Positions 1 to 7,747 of a stretch of DNA of 64,000 nt are shown here, in pieces. This stretch comes from Siccirubricoccus sp. G192 (GTDB lineage: Bacteria; Pseudomonadota; Alphaproteobacteria; Acetobacterales; Acetobacteraceae). A model generated the notes under the pieces. It did not search any database and was not told the origin of the DNA. It was given only the letters and a program-made list of their open reading frames with translations. The stretch is from the NCBI RefSeq assembly GCF_019084075.1, contig NZ_JAHREN010000001.1:5358501-5422500 (forward strand). The letters are read 5' to 3'. A program made the position numbers and the translations under genes. Positions within the stretch are counted from its first letter, which is position 1. The number at the start of each line of letters is the position of its first letter.

Positions 1-408
1 AGCCTGACGGTCTGCGACCACATCATGATCGCCCATAGTTTCCGCGGCGAGGAATTCGGCCCGGCGCAGCGGCTGCACGGCGCCACCTTCGTGGTGGAGG
101 CGGAGTTCCGCGCGCCCAGGCTGGACAGCCTGCATCTGCTGATCGATATCGGCCTGGCGAAGACCGAGTTGCGCCGCGTGCTGGATACGCTCGACTACCG
201 CAACCTGGATGCGGAGCCGGCCCTGGCCGGGCGCAACACCACCACGGAATTCCTCGCCTGCCACATCCATGGCCTGCTCTCGGCGGCGCTGCGCGAGGGG
301 CGGCTCGGCCCTGGCAGCGCGGGGGTCAGCGGCATGAAGATCCTGCTGCGCGAAAGCCCGAATGCCTGGGCCGCCTTCGAGGGTCCGGTGCGGGATATCG
401 CCGCTTGA
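1..408 (+). CDS. 6-pyruvoyl-tetrahydropterin synthase-like protein (5' partial)
   Basis: The gene enters from the left edge in frame 1, so its true start is not visible; the stop is TGA at 406-408. It resembles the 6-pyruvoyl-tetrahydropterin/6-carboxytetrahydropterin synthase (QueD/PTPS) fold: an early His followed by Phe (AHSF), a QRLHG segment, an LDYRNLD segment and a late glutamate (LLRES). The active site is unusual. The family normally has a Cys just before HGH and an Asp-His pair in LDH. Here the segment reads AQRLHGAT, so the Cys position is Ala and the third zinc His is Ala, and LDH is LDY. Standard PTPS or QueD activity is therefore doubtful. Its stop overlaps the glycosyltransferase start, indicating an operon and perhaps pterin modification. 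Family call fairly sure, function unknown. Confidence 0.75.
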   Translation, partial: SLTVCDHIMIAHSFRGEEFGPAQRLHGATFVVEAEFRAPRLDSLHLLIDIGLAKTELRRVLDTLDYRNLDAEPALAGRNTTTEFLACHIHGLLSAALREGRLGPGSAGVSGMKILLRESPNAWAAFEGPVRDIAA

Positions 409-1456
409 GGATCGCGCTGCTCGTCCCCGGCCCCTTCGACGCCGTCTCCGGCGGCTATATCTATGACCGCCGGCTGGCCGAGGGGCTGCGCGCGCTCGGC
501 CATGAGCTGCGCGTGGTGGAGCTTGCCGGGCGGCATCCGCTGCCCGATGCGGCGGCCGAGGCCGCGGCGCACGCAGCGCTGGACTCGGTGCCCGAGGACT
601 GGCGCCTGGTGATCGACGGCCTTGGCCTGCCCGCCTTCGCGCCGCTGGCCAAGGAACTGGCGCGCCGCCGCGCGGTGGCGCTGATCCACCACCCGACCGC
701 GCTGGAGACCGGATTCCCCGATGCCGACCGCGCCGCGCTGAAAGCCCGCGAGCGGGTATTGTTCCCGGCCATGGCGCGGCTGGTCGCCACCTCGCCCCTG
801 ACGGCGCGGCGCCTGCCGGAGGATTCGGCGCCGATCCCGCCCGGATCGGCGTGGTCGAGCCCGGCACCGATCCGGCGCCGCGCGCGCGCGGCTCGGGCGG
901 CCCCGGCGTGGCGCTGCTTTCGGTGGGCGCGGTGACGCCGCGCAAGGGGCATGACGTGCTGCTGCGCGCGCTGGCCGGGCTGCCCGACCTCGACTGGACG
1001 CTCGGCATCGCCGGCGGCGCACGCGACCCGGTGCATGCGACCGGGCTGCGCGCCCTCGCCGAGACGCTCGGCATCGCGCAGCGCGTGCGCTTCCTGGGCG
1101 AGGTGGATGCGCCGGCGCTGGCGGCACTCTACGACGGCGCCGATGCCTTCGCCCTGGCAACCTGGTGGGAGGGCTATGGCATGGCGGCGGCGGAAGCCCT
1201 GGCGCATGGCTTGCCGGTGGCCATCACCGCCGGCGGCGCCATCGCCGAGGTGGTGCCGATGGAGGCGGGCATCGTCTCGCCACCCGGCGATGTGGTGTCG
1301 CTGACCAAGGCGCTGCGGCGGCTGGTCTTCGATACCGAGATGCGCCAGGAAATGGCCGAGGCCGCCTGGGCCGCCGGCCAGCGCCTGCCGCGCTGGCCCG
1401 ACCGCGCCGCCGCCTTCGCCGCCGAGCTGGAACGCGCCGCGGAGACGGCGGCGTGA
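405..1456 (+). CDS. Glycosyltransferase family 4-like protein, frameshifted
   Basis: Two overlapping frames together make one GT-B glycosyltransferase of about 350 residues. The N-terminal half starts at TTG 405 (MRIALLVPG, a glycine-rich GT4 start) and overlaps the upstream stop. The C-terminal half carries SVGAVTPRKG, a typical opening of the nucleotide-sugar-binding domain, and an EGYGMAAAEALAHG segment matching the E-x7-E donor site. The frames join near 821-826: one extra T in GATTC (giving GATTTC) reads through as EDFGADPARIGVVEPG without a break. Only one base is missing and both halves are well conserved, so a sequencing error or recent mutation is likelier than an old pseudogene. Its place between a PTPS-like gene and a methyltransferase suggests glycosylation of a pterin or related small molecule, which is inference. 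Confidence 0.75.
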
Positions 1457-1472
1457 TGCGCCGGAGGCGCGC

Positions 1473-2375
1473 ATGACCGAGGAATTCAGCCTCGACTGGC
1501 TCGACCTGCGCGAGCCCTTCGATGCGCTGGCACGGTCGGAGGCGCTGGCGGCGCGGCTGCTGGCGCGGCTGCCGGCACGGCCGCGGCTGCTCGACCTCGG
1601 CGCCGGCACCGGCAGCCTGTTCCGCTGGCTGGCGCCGCGCATCGGCCGGGCCCAGGCCTGGACCCTGGTGGATGCGGACCGCGAGATGGCCGAGGCCGCC
1701 TTCGACACCATCGCCGACCGGGCCGAGGCGATCGGCCTGAAGATCAGCTTCCCCAACCGCAAGACCCTGCTGGTGCATGCCCCAGGTGGCGCCTGGCGGG
1801 TGGAGGCGCTGGCCGCGGATCTCGCCGAGGCGCCGGAGAACCTGCCGCTGCACAATGCCGATGCGGTGCTCAGCTCGGCGCTCTGCGACCTGGTCTCCAC
1901 CCCCTGGCTGGAGGACATGGCGACGGCGCTGCGCATTCCTTTCTACGCCGCGCTCTGCGTCGATGGGCGGGACCGCTTCACGCCGCCGCATCCCGCGGAT
2001 GCGCGGGTGGCGGCCGGCTTCCGGCGCGACCAGATCCGCGACAAGGGCTTCGGCGGCGCGGCGCTCGGCCCCGCCGCGCCGGCGGCGATCGCCCGCATCT
2101 TCGGCGCCCGCGGCTTCACGGTGGAGAGCGCCGCCAGCGACTGGGTGGCGCGTGGCCGTGGCGGCCTGGCGCATCCCTCGCTGCGCGACCGCTCCGCGCA
2201 ATTCCTGGCGGAGCTGGTGATGGGCCATGCCGCATCGGCGGAGCGGCAGGACCCGCGCGGCGCGGCGCGGATCGCGGGCTGGAGCGCAGCGCGGCTCGGC
2301 CAGGTCGCGGAGCGGCGCCTGGCCCTGCGGATCGGCCACCGCGATGTGCTGGCCCTGCCGGGAGAGCGCGCATGA
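1473..2375 (+). CDS. Class I SAM-dependent methyltransferase
   Basis: A 300-residue soluble protein with a Rossmann-type SAM-binding motif I near residues 38-48 (LLDLGAGTGSL), a following acidic strand (WTLVDAD) and an ALCDLV segment in the place of motif IV. The start ATG lies 16 bases after the glycosyltransferase stop and the last codons overlap the GNAT gene (ATGA at 2372-2375), so all four genes at the left edge look co-transcribed. The methyl acceptor cannot be read from the sequence. With PTPS-like and glycosyltransferase neighbours, a modified pterin or sugar-linked metabolite is a reasonable guess only. Confidence 0.85.
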   Translation: MTEEFSLDWLDLREPFDALARSEALAARLLARLPARPRLLDLGAGTGSLFRWLAPRIGRAQAWTLVDADREMAEAAFDTIADRAEAIGLKISFPNRKTLLVHAPGGAWRVEALAADLAEAPENLPLHNADAVLSSALCDLVSTPWLEDMATALRIPFYAALCVDGRDRFTPPHPADARVAAGFRRDQIRDKGFGGAALGPAAPAAIARIFGARGFTVESAASDWVARGRGGLAHPSLRDRSAQFLAELVMGHAASAERQDPRGAARIAGWSAARLGQVAERRLALRIGHRDVLALPGERA

Positions 2376-2803
2376 TGCTGCCGCCGGGGCTCAGCCTCTC
2401 GGTCGAGGACAAGCCGGCCGAGGCGGATGTCGAGGTGCTGCCCTATGGGCTGGAAGCCTATAACGAGCAGCACTGGCCGGGGCACCAGCCCTGGCAGCCG
2501 CTCGGCGTCTTCCTCCGCGAGGGCGCGCGGGTGGTGGCGGGCCTGGCGGGGGGAGAGCTACGCCGGCTGGCTCTTCATCCGCTATCTTTGGATCGCCGAG
2601 CCGCTGCGCCGCCAGGGAATCGGCAGCCTGCTGATCCGCGAGGCCGAGCAGCGGGCGCGGGCGCGCGGCTGCCACTCGGCCACGGTCGATACCTTCAGCT
2701 TCCAGGCGCCGGATTTCTACCTGAAGCAGGGCTTCGCCGACTTGGCCGGCTGGACTATCCGCCGAAGGGGGAACGGATCTTCCTGCGCAAGCGGCTGGCT
2801 TGA
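2372..2803 (+). CDS. GNAT family N-acetyltransferase, frameshifted twice
   Basis: The N-terminal part reads from ATG 2372 (MMLPPGLSLSVED). The acetyl-CoA-binding core (WIAEPLRRQGIGSLLI, with the R/Q-x-x-G-x-G/A loop RRQGIG) lies in another frame, and the last residues (YPPKGERIFLRKRLA) return to the first frame. A +1 at the G6 run 2548-2553 and a -1 near 2743 (CTTGG where CTTCGG fits) explain this. Corrected, the product is about 143 residues, a normal length for a one-domain GNAT. The ATG overlaps the methyltransferase stop. Two opposite indels could mean a decayed gene, but the reading is otherwise clean, so sequencing errors are likely. Substrate unknown. Confidence 0.65.
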   Translation: MMLPPGLSLSVEDKPAEADVEVLPYGLEAYNEQHWPGHQPWQPLGVFLREGARVVAGLAGGELRRLALHPLSLDRRAAAPPGNRQPADPRGRAAGAGARLPLGHGRYLQLPGAGFLPEAGLRRLGRLDYPPKGERIFLRKRLA

Positions 2804-2824
2804 ACCAGGCGCGATCTGTACTTA

Positions 2825-2838
2825 AATCCGTACGGATT
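2825..2838. promoter_or_regulatory. 14-bp perfect palindrome, candidate toxin-antitoxin operator
   Basis: AATCCGTACGGATT reads the same on both strands and ends one base before the Shine-Dalgarno GGAGG (2839-2843) of the antitoxin gene. Phd/YefM antitoxins are known to bind palindromes in their own promoters, so this is a good candidate for the autoregulatory operator. The position is seen; the binding is inferred. Confidence 0.5.
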
Positions 2839-2851
2839 GGAGGCGTCGAGG

Positions 2852-3118
2852 ATGGTGCAGGTCAGCTACACCGAGTTCCGCACCAACCTCGCCACGCATA
2901 TGGACGAGGTGGTGAACAGCCGCGCGCCCCTGCTCGTGACCCGCCAGGGCGGCAAGGGCAATGTCGTGGTCATGTCCGAGGAGGAATTCGCGGGCTGGCA
3001 GGAGACGGTGCATCTTCTCGGCAATCCGCAGAATGCCGCGCATCTGATGCGTTCCATCGCAGAACTCGATGCCGGCGAGGGTGAGGAACGGAAACTGGTC
3101 GACACCCCGCGCCGATGA
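2852..3118 (+). CDS. Type II antitoxin, Phd/YefM family
   Basis: An 88-residue protein with the Phd/YefM N-terminal DNA-binding pattern (YTEFRTNLATHMDEV), a central VVVMSEEEF strand-helix and a charged C-terminal tail of the type that wraps the toxin. ATG 2852 is chosen because GGAGG sits eight bases upstream; a TTG at 2837 would place the ribosome site inside the gene. The stop overlaps the toxin start (ATGA at 3115-3118), the usual coupling that keeps antitoxin in excess. The palindrome just upstream is its likely operator. Confidence 0.9.
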   Translation: MVQVSYTEFRTNLATHMDEVVNSRAPLLVTRQGGKGNVVVMSEEEFAGWQETVHLLGNPQNAAHLMRSIAELDAGEGEERKLVDTPRR

Positions 3119-3381
3119 GGGTCGTGTTCGCGTCCGAAGCCTGGGCCTCGTACATGGAATGGGCGCGAACGGACCAGGCGGTACTGCTCAGGATCAACGA
3201 ATTGATCGAGTCGGCCCGCAGGACTCCCTTCGAGGGGCTGGGCAAGCCGGAACCGCTGAAAGCCACCCTGCGGGGGTTCTGGTCCCGCCGGATCACCCGA
3301 GAGCATCGGCTGGTGTACCGGGTGGCGGGGGTGGGCGAGGAGCAGCGGATCGAGATCGCCTCCTGCCGGATGCACTATTGA
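3115..3381 (+). CDS. yoeB: Type II toxin, YoeB family mRNA interferase
   Basis: An 88-residue RelE-fold toxin very close to YoeB along its whole length. It contains KPEPLK with Glu46, the WSRRITREHRLVY block with Arg65, and the terminal CRMHY with His87. These correspond to the catalytic Glu, Arg and His of E. coli YoeB, so the toxin looks intact. YoeB enzymes cut mRNA in the ribosomal A site. It is translationally coupled to the antitoxin gene. No sign of decay. Confidence 0.93.
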   Translation: MRVVFASEAWASYMEWARTDQAVLLRINELIESARRTPFEGLGKPEPLKATLRGFWSRRITREHRLVYRVAGVGEEQRIEIASCRMHY

Positions 3382-3396
3382 GGAAACGGGACCGGT

Positions 3397-3831
3397 TCAC
3401 GGCCGCGGCACGTAGCCGACCGCCTCCACCTCCAGCGCGCAATCCATGGGCGTGCGGCCGGCCTGCATGCGGGTGCGGGCGGGGAGCGTCTCGGCGCTGG
3501 TGAAATAGCTGCGGTAGATGCGGTCGAAGGCTTCCTGCTGGCGCTGGTCCTTGAGCCAGACGATCACCTTCAGCAGGCAGTCCATGTTCGACCCCGCCGC
3601 TTCCACCAGCCGCTTCAGGTGGTCCATGACGATCCGCACCTGGCGCTCGAAGGGCAGGTCCGGGAAGGGCGGCGGCGGCTCGCCCCGGGCACGGGCGGCG
3701 CGGAGCGCGGCGCAATACTCCTCCTCGAAGGGCGGCAGGCCGGAGACATAGAGCATGTCGCCGTGCCGGACGCAGAGGTTGAAGGGGCCGCCCGTCTCCG
3801 GCACCCCCGCCTGGATCACCTGCTTCTCCAT
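3397..3831 (-). CDS. RidA family protein
   Basis: A 144-residue protein with the RidA/YjgF/UK114 pattern: an early VIQAGVPETGGPFNLCV segment, GDMLYVSGLPPF, the long helix with MDHLKRLVEAAG, and a CALEVEAVGYV end. The start at 3831 is supported by GGGAGAGGAAAG just upstream on the minus strand. The loop after the second strand holds an insertion rich in Ala, Arg and Pro that most short RidA proteins lack. RidA enzymes hydrolyse reactive imines or enamines; subfamilies act in catabolic pathways. Here the conserved Arg of true RidA is not clear, so the exact imine-deaminase role is uncertain. Confidence 0.85.
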   Translation of the reverse strand: MEKQVIQAGVPETGGPFNLCVRHGDMLYVSGLPPFEEEYCAALRAARARGEPPPPFPDLPFERQVRIVMDHLKRLVEAAGSNMDCLLKVIVWLKDQRQQEAFDRIYRSYFTSAETLPARTRMQAGRTPMDCALEVEAVGYVPRP

Positions 3832-3926
3832 CTTTCCTCTCCCATCCTCGGATGCGACAGGGAATGCTAGGCCACGCGGCCAAACCAGCGAAGGGGGGAC
3901 TCCCTGAGGCGCCGGGCCGTGATTCG

Positions 3927-3955
3927 ACGCCGATCTCTGGCATGGAGATCGGCGT
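3927..3955. repeat. Hairpin at edge of the IS remnant
   Basis: ACGCCGATCTC (3927-3937) and GAGATCGGCGT (3945-3955) form a perfect 11-bp stem with a seven-base loop. It lies between the RidA promoter region and the transposase remnant. It has no T run on either side, so it is not a convincing terminator. Confidence 0.5.
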
Positions 3956-4210
3956 TGATCCGTGAGCGGCCGACAAGGCTTGGGCAGTCTTCGAGCCATT
4001 CGTGGTGTCCGCGAGCCCGCGGCCATCGGCGGGTGCTGGGCGCGATCTTCTGGATTGCGCGCATCGGCGCGCCGTGGCGTCACCTGCCGGCGGAGCTCGG
4101 CATTCCGCCACTCCGCCGCGGGACCACTTCCGGCCTGTGGGGCGTGATGACCGAAGCCTTGGCCGATGGCGGCGATGATGCCGACCATGGACCAGGTTTC
4201 TCCGGCCGGC
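3956..4210 (+). mobile_element. IS5-family transposase remnant (DUF4096 N-terminus)
   Basis: Translated pieces in shifting frames match the N-terminal region of IS5-type transposases: AWAVFEPFVV in one frame near 3979, then HRRVLGAIFWIARIGAPWRHLPAELG across 4028-4105 in another, then SGLWGVMTEALADGGDDAD to about 4190. Such proteins normally go on to an ATIDSTxVRAH-type catalytic core; that part is absent, as are clear terminal inverted repeats. It is a degraded 5' fragment, not mobile. It shows that an insertion sequence once sat between the RidA gene and the flavocytochrome gene. Confidence 0.65.
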
Positions 4211-4432
4211 GCACGAAACGAATATCATCGCGCTGACTGGTTGATGCACGCATGACGTCGGCAAGGATTGGGGCTCGATGCGCTGGCCGGCAACCCGGCC
4301 CGGCTTGGCGGGTCGGGGTGCGGCCTGCGGTTCGATTGAGGTAGCAGCACTCCATGCATGCCATCGCCCTGTCACAAACGAAGCAATCGGCAGGACGCGC
4401 TTACCTTGTGAAACAATTTCTGCCAACCGGAT
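4211..4432. other. Intergenic stretch without recognised gene
   Basis: After the transposase remnant there is about 220 bases with no convincing coding frame. The base composition becomes less GC-rich towards the right, where the promoter region of the ferric-reductase-like gene begins. Confidence 0.5.
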
Positions 4433-4446
4433 TTGACAAAGATCAA
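4433..4446 (+). promoter_or_regulatory. FNR/FixK-type box TTGAC-N4-ATCAA
   Basis: TTGACAAAGATCAA fits the TTGAT/C-N4-A/GTCAA pattern bound by FNR, FixK and DNR regulators of the CRP family. It lies about 90 bases before the start of the flavocytochrome gene in a locally AT-rich stretch. This suggests induction under low oxygen or nitric oxide. No clear -10 element could be fixed downstream. Confidence 0.55.
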
Positions 4447-4534
4447 AGAAGCCACGGCATCTTCTCGGCACACCAAGACCAGGGTGAAATTTTTTCTTTC
4501 TTCGATCTGAAGGCGGCGGCGCAAGGGCCTTGTG

Positions 4535-5887
4535 ATGGGACGTATACAGCTGACATTCTGGGGTGGGATCGTCTTGCTCAGCGGCCTGTGGCTTCTGGCG
4601 AATCCTGGCGCACTGGCGCCAGCCAGCTTCTTCGCGTTCCGCGACTCCATGGTGCAGTACAGCGGCATCCTTGCGATGGGCTGCATGAGCCTCGCCATGA
4701 TCCTCGCGATGCGGCCGCGCTGGCCGGAAAGGTGGTTCGGCGGGCTCGACAAGATGTACCGCCTGCACAAATGGCTCGGCATCGGCGGGCTGGTGCTGGC
4801 GATCGCCCACTGGCTGTGGGCAAAGGGTCCGAAATGGGCCGTCGGCCTCGGCTGGCTGGAGCGGCCGCAACGCGGACCGAGGGCGGCCGTCGAAGGGGTC
4901 GAGCAATTCCTGCTTTCGCAGCGCGGCGTGGCCGAAGGGCTTGGCGAGTGGGCCTTCTACGGCTCGGTGCTCCTGATCGCGGTGGCGCTGATCCACCGCA
5001 TCCCCTATCGCATCTTCTACAAGACGCACCGCCTCCTCGCGGTCGCCTACCTGGTGCTGGTCTTCCACAGCCTCGTGCTGATGAACTTCCCTTACTGGGC
5101 TTCACCGCTCGGCGTGGTCATGGCGGTTCTCCTGGCTTACGGAACATGGGCCGCGATTGTGGTGCTCGTGCGCCGTGTCGGTGCGAGCCGGAAGGTGGAC
5201 GGCACAACCACGCGGCTGCATTACTTTCCGAGCCTTCGCGTGCTCGAAGGCGAGGTCGACACCCTGCAGGGCTGGCCCGGGCACAAGCCTGGACAATTCG
5301 CCTTCGTCACTTGGGACGAAGCCGAGGAGGCGCACCCATGTACAATCGCCTCCGCCTGGAACCCTTCCGAGCATCGGCTGACGTTCATTACCAAGGAGCT
5401 GGGCGACTTTACACGGCGCCTGCCCGAGGCGCTGCGGGTCGGTCAACCGGTGAAGGTCGAGGGTCCCTATGGCTGCTTCACCTTCGATGACAACCGCACA
5501 CGGCAGATCTGGATCGGCGGCGGCATCGGCATCACGCCCTTCATCGCCCGCATGAAACAGCTCGCGATGGATCGACAGGCCTATTCCGGCCGGCCGCGCT
5601 CGCAGGCAATCGATCTCTTCCACACCACGGCCGATTATAGCGAGGAGGCGATCGGCAAGCTCACGGCCGATGCAGAGGCCGCAGGCGTACGCCTGCACGT
5701 ACTCCACGACACGCGTGATGGCCGGCTCACCGGCGACCGCATCCGCGAGGCCGTGCCGGACTGGCAGGAAGCCAGCGTCTGGTTCTGCGGCCCGGCGGGC
5801 TTCGGCGACGCGCTCAGCAAGGACTTCGCCAGCCACGGCCTGCCGGTCACGACGCGGTTCCATCGGGAATTGTTCTCCATGCGATGA
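4535..5887 (+). CDS. Ferric reductase-like transmembrane protein with FAD/NAD(P) reductase domain
   Basis: A 450-residue membrane flavocytochrome. Residues 1 to about 215 hold six or so membrane spans, with two His pairs spaced HX13H (HKWLGIGGLVLAIAH) and HX12H (HRLLAVAYLVLVFH) that would hold two b haems. The C-terminal half is a ferredoxin-reductase-like module: HPCTIAS for FAD, GGGIGITPFIA for nicotinamide nucleotide, and FCGPAGFGDAL near the end. It should move electrons from NAD(P)H across the membrane to an external acceptor such as ferric chelate or oxygen; the acceptor is unknown. ATG 4535 with AAGGG upstream is preferred over GTG 4532. The FNR-type box upstream suggests oxygen or NO control. 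Confidence 0.85.
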   Translation: MGRIQLTFWGGIVLLSGLWLLANPGALAPASFFAFRDSMVQYSGILAMGCMSLAMILAMRPRWPERWFGGLDKMYRLHKWLGIGGLVLAIAHWLWAKGPKWAVGLGWLERPQRGPRAAVEGVEQFLLSQRGVAEGLGEWAFYGSVLLIAVALIHRIPYRIFYKTHRLLAVAYLVLVFHSLVLMNFPYWASPLGVVMAVLLAYGTWAAIVVLVRRVGASRKVDGTTTRLHYFPSLRVLEGEVDTLQGWPGHKPGQFAFVTWDEAEEAHPCTIASAWNPSEHRLTFITKELGDFTRRLPEALRVGQPVKVEGPYGCFTFDDNRTRQIWIGGGIGITPFIARMKQLAMDRQAYSGRPRSQAIDLFHTTADYSEEAIGKLTADAEAAGVRLHVLHDTRDGRLTGDRIREAVPDWQEASVWFCGPAGFGDALSKDFASHGLPVTTRFHRELFSMR

Positions 5888-6006
5888 CCTGGAGCTCCCG
5901 GCTGGCTATCGACCGGCAGACCGTCGCATTGTTCTCCCGGTGCCGGCGGGACGAATGCCTTTCGGGGCTTGTCCCGGCAGCCCGAACGCCGTGGCAGGAG
6001 GAGACG

Positions 6007-6483
6007 ATGCCGGACAAGCCCATCGCGATCCGCGCCAAGGATGCGCCGCCCCGCGCCCGCCCGAGCAACTACCCGCCAGACCTGGTGGCCAGGATCGGCG
6101 CGCGGGAGAAGCACCCGCTCGGCGAGTTCTTCGGCCTCCGCAACTTCGGCGTGAACCTCACCCGGCTGCCGCCCGGCACCGCCTCCGCGCTGCGCCATGC
6201 CCATGCCCTGCAGGACGAGTTCGTCTACATCCTGGAAGGCACGCCAGTCCTGGTGACGGATGCCGGGGAGACGCCGCTTGCGCCCGGCATCTGCGCGGGC
6301 TTCCCCTGCGGCACCGGGAACGCGCATCATCTGGTGAACCGGAGCGCGCAGGATGTGGTCTATCTTGAGGTCGGCGACCGGACGCGCGGCGATTCCGTGG
6401 ACTACCCCGATGACGACCTGATGGTCCGGCCCGATGCCGAGGGCCGCGCCCGCTTTCTCCGCAAGAATGGCACCCCGCTCTAG
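6007..6483 (+). CDS. Cupin domain protein
   Basis: A 158-residue single-cupin protein. Cupin motif 1 is visible as LRHAHALQDEFVYILEG (two His and a Glu as metal ligands) and motif 2 as AGFPCGTGNAHHLVN. Start ATG 6007 has a strong GGAGGAG site eight bases upstream; the frame is open further back but without such a site. It ends 13 bases before otnK and is probably co-transcribed with otnK-otnC. Its place suggests an isomerase or epimerase of the acid-sugar pathway, or a binding protein, but the reaction is not readable from sequence. Confidence 0.8.
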   Translation: MPDKPIAIRAKDAPPRARPSNYPPDLVARIGAREKHPLGEFFGLRNFGVNLTRLPPGTASALRHAHALQDEFVYILEGTPVLVTDAGETPLAPGICAGFPCGTGNAHHLVNRSAQDVVYLEVGDRTRGDSVDYPDDDLMVRPDAEGRARFLRKNGTPL

Positions 6484-6496
6484 AAGGATTTTCCGC

Positions 6497-7747
6497 ATGC
6501 CGCTCCTTGGCTGCATCGCCGATGATTTCACCGGCGCCACCGATCTCGCCAATACGCTGGTGCGGGGCGGCATGTCCGCGGTGCAGGTGATCGGCGTGCC
6601 CGATGCCCCGCTCCCCCAGGCGGATGCGGTGGTCATCGCGCTGAAGTCCCGCACCGCGCCCGTGCAGCAGGCCGTGGCCGAGAGCCTGGCCGCCTGCGAG
6701 GCGCTGCTGGCGGAGGGCGCGCGGCAGATCTTCTTCAAATACTGTTCCACCTTCGACAGCACCGACCAGGGGAATATCGGCCCGGTCGCGGATGCGCTGG
6801 TGCGCCGCCTCGATTGCGGCTTCGCCCTGGCGAACCCGGCCTTCCCGACCAATGGCCGCACCGTCTACCAGGGGCATCTCTTCGTCGGCGCGCAATTGCT
6901 GAACGAGAGCGGCATGCAGGACCACCCCCTCACGCCGATGCGGGACGCCAACCTGGTGCGCGTGCTCGGGCGGCAGACCGATGGCGCGGTGGGGCTGGTG
7001 CCCTTCGCCACGGTGGAGCAGGGCGCGAGCGCGATCCGCCGCGCCATGACCGTGCTGAAGGAAAGCGGCCGCCGCTATGCCGTGGTGGACGCCGTGACGG
7101 ATACGCATCTGCTGGCGATCGGCGAGGCGGCGGAGCACCACGCCCTCATCACCGGCGGCTCCGGCGTGGCGATGGGCCTGCCGGCGAATTTCCGCCGCGC
7201 CGGGTTGCTGCCGGAGCGCGGCGATGCCGCCGTGCTGCCGCCGATGCGGGGCCATGCCGTGGTGCTGGCCGGCTCCTGCTCGCGCGCCACGCTTGGGCAG
7301 ATTGGCCTGGCGCGGAATCATGTGCCGGTGCTGGAACTGGACGCGCTGGCCCTGCCGGATGCCGCAGCGCTGGCGGCGCAGGCGCTGGAATGGGCGGCGG
7401 GCAGGCTCGGCGAAACCCCGCTGGTGATCGCCGCCTCGGCGCCGCCGGACCGGGTGGCGGCATTGCAGGCACGGCTCGGGCGCGAGGCGGCGGGGGCGCT
7501 GGTGGAGCAGGCCATGGCCGCCATCGCGGAGGGGCTGGTGGCGCGCGGCGTCGGCCGGCTGGTGGTGGCAGGGGGCGAGACCTCGGGCGCCGTGGTGGCG
7601 CGGCTCGGCGTCAAGGCGCTGCGCATCGGGCCGGAGATCGACCCCGGCGTGCCCTGGACCTATGCGGAGCCCGTGGGACTGCACCTGGCGTTGAAATCCG
7701 GCAATTTCGGCGGGCGCGACTTCTTCCTGAAGGCATTCGGGGCATGA
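6497..7747 (+). CDS. otnK: 3-oxo-tetronate kinase (four-carbon acid sugar kinase, DUF1537)
   Basis: A 416-residue member of the DUF1537 kinase family. The N-terminal substrate domain opens with GCIADDFTGATDLAN, the hallmark of the family, and the C-terminal ATP domain has LVVAGGETSGAVVARLG. OtnK phosphorylates 3-oxo-tetronate at the 4-OH in L-threonate, D-erythronate and related pathways. Start ATG 6497 has AAGGA eight bases upstream. Its stop overlaps the otnC start (ATGA at 7744-7747), the normal order for this cassette. Related DUF1537 kinases use D-threonate or erythronate directly, so the precise substrate is open. Confidence 0.88.
   Translation: MPLLGCIADDFTGATDLANTLVRGGMSAVQVIGVPDAPLPQADAVVIALKSRTAPVQQAVAESLAACEALLAEGARQIFFKYCSTFDSTDQGNIGPVADALVRRLDCGFALANPAFPTNGRTVYQGHLFVGAQLLNESGMQDHPLTPMRDANLVRVLGRQTDGAVGLVPFATVEQGASAIRRAMTVLKESGRRYAVVDAVTDTHLLAIGEAAEHHALITGGSGVAMGLPANFRRAGLLPERGDAAVLPPMRGHAVVLAGSCSRATLGQIGLARNHVPVLELDALALPDAAALAAQALEWAAGRLGETPLVIAASAPPDRVAALQARLGREAAGALVEQAMAAIAEGLVARGVGRLVVAGGETSGAVVARLGVKALRIGPEIDPGVPWTYAEPVGLHLALKSGNFGGRDFFLKAFGA

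Noticed and set aside
3293..5068. A 591-codon minus-strand frame across the toxin, RidA and flavocytochrome genes
   Set aside because: It crosses several genes on both strands and has no recognisable domain; shadow frame.
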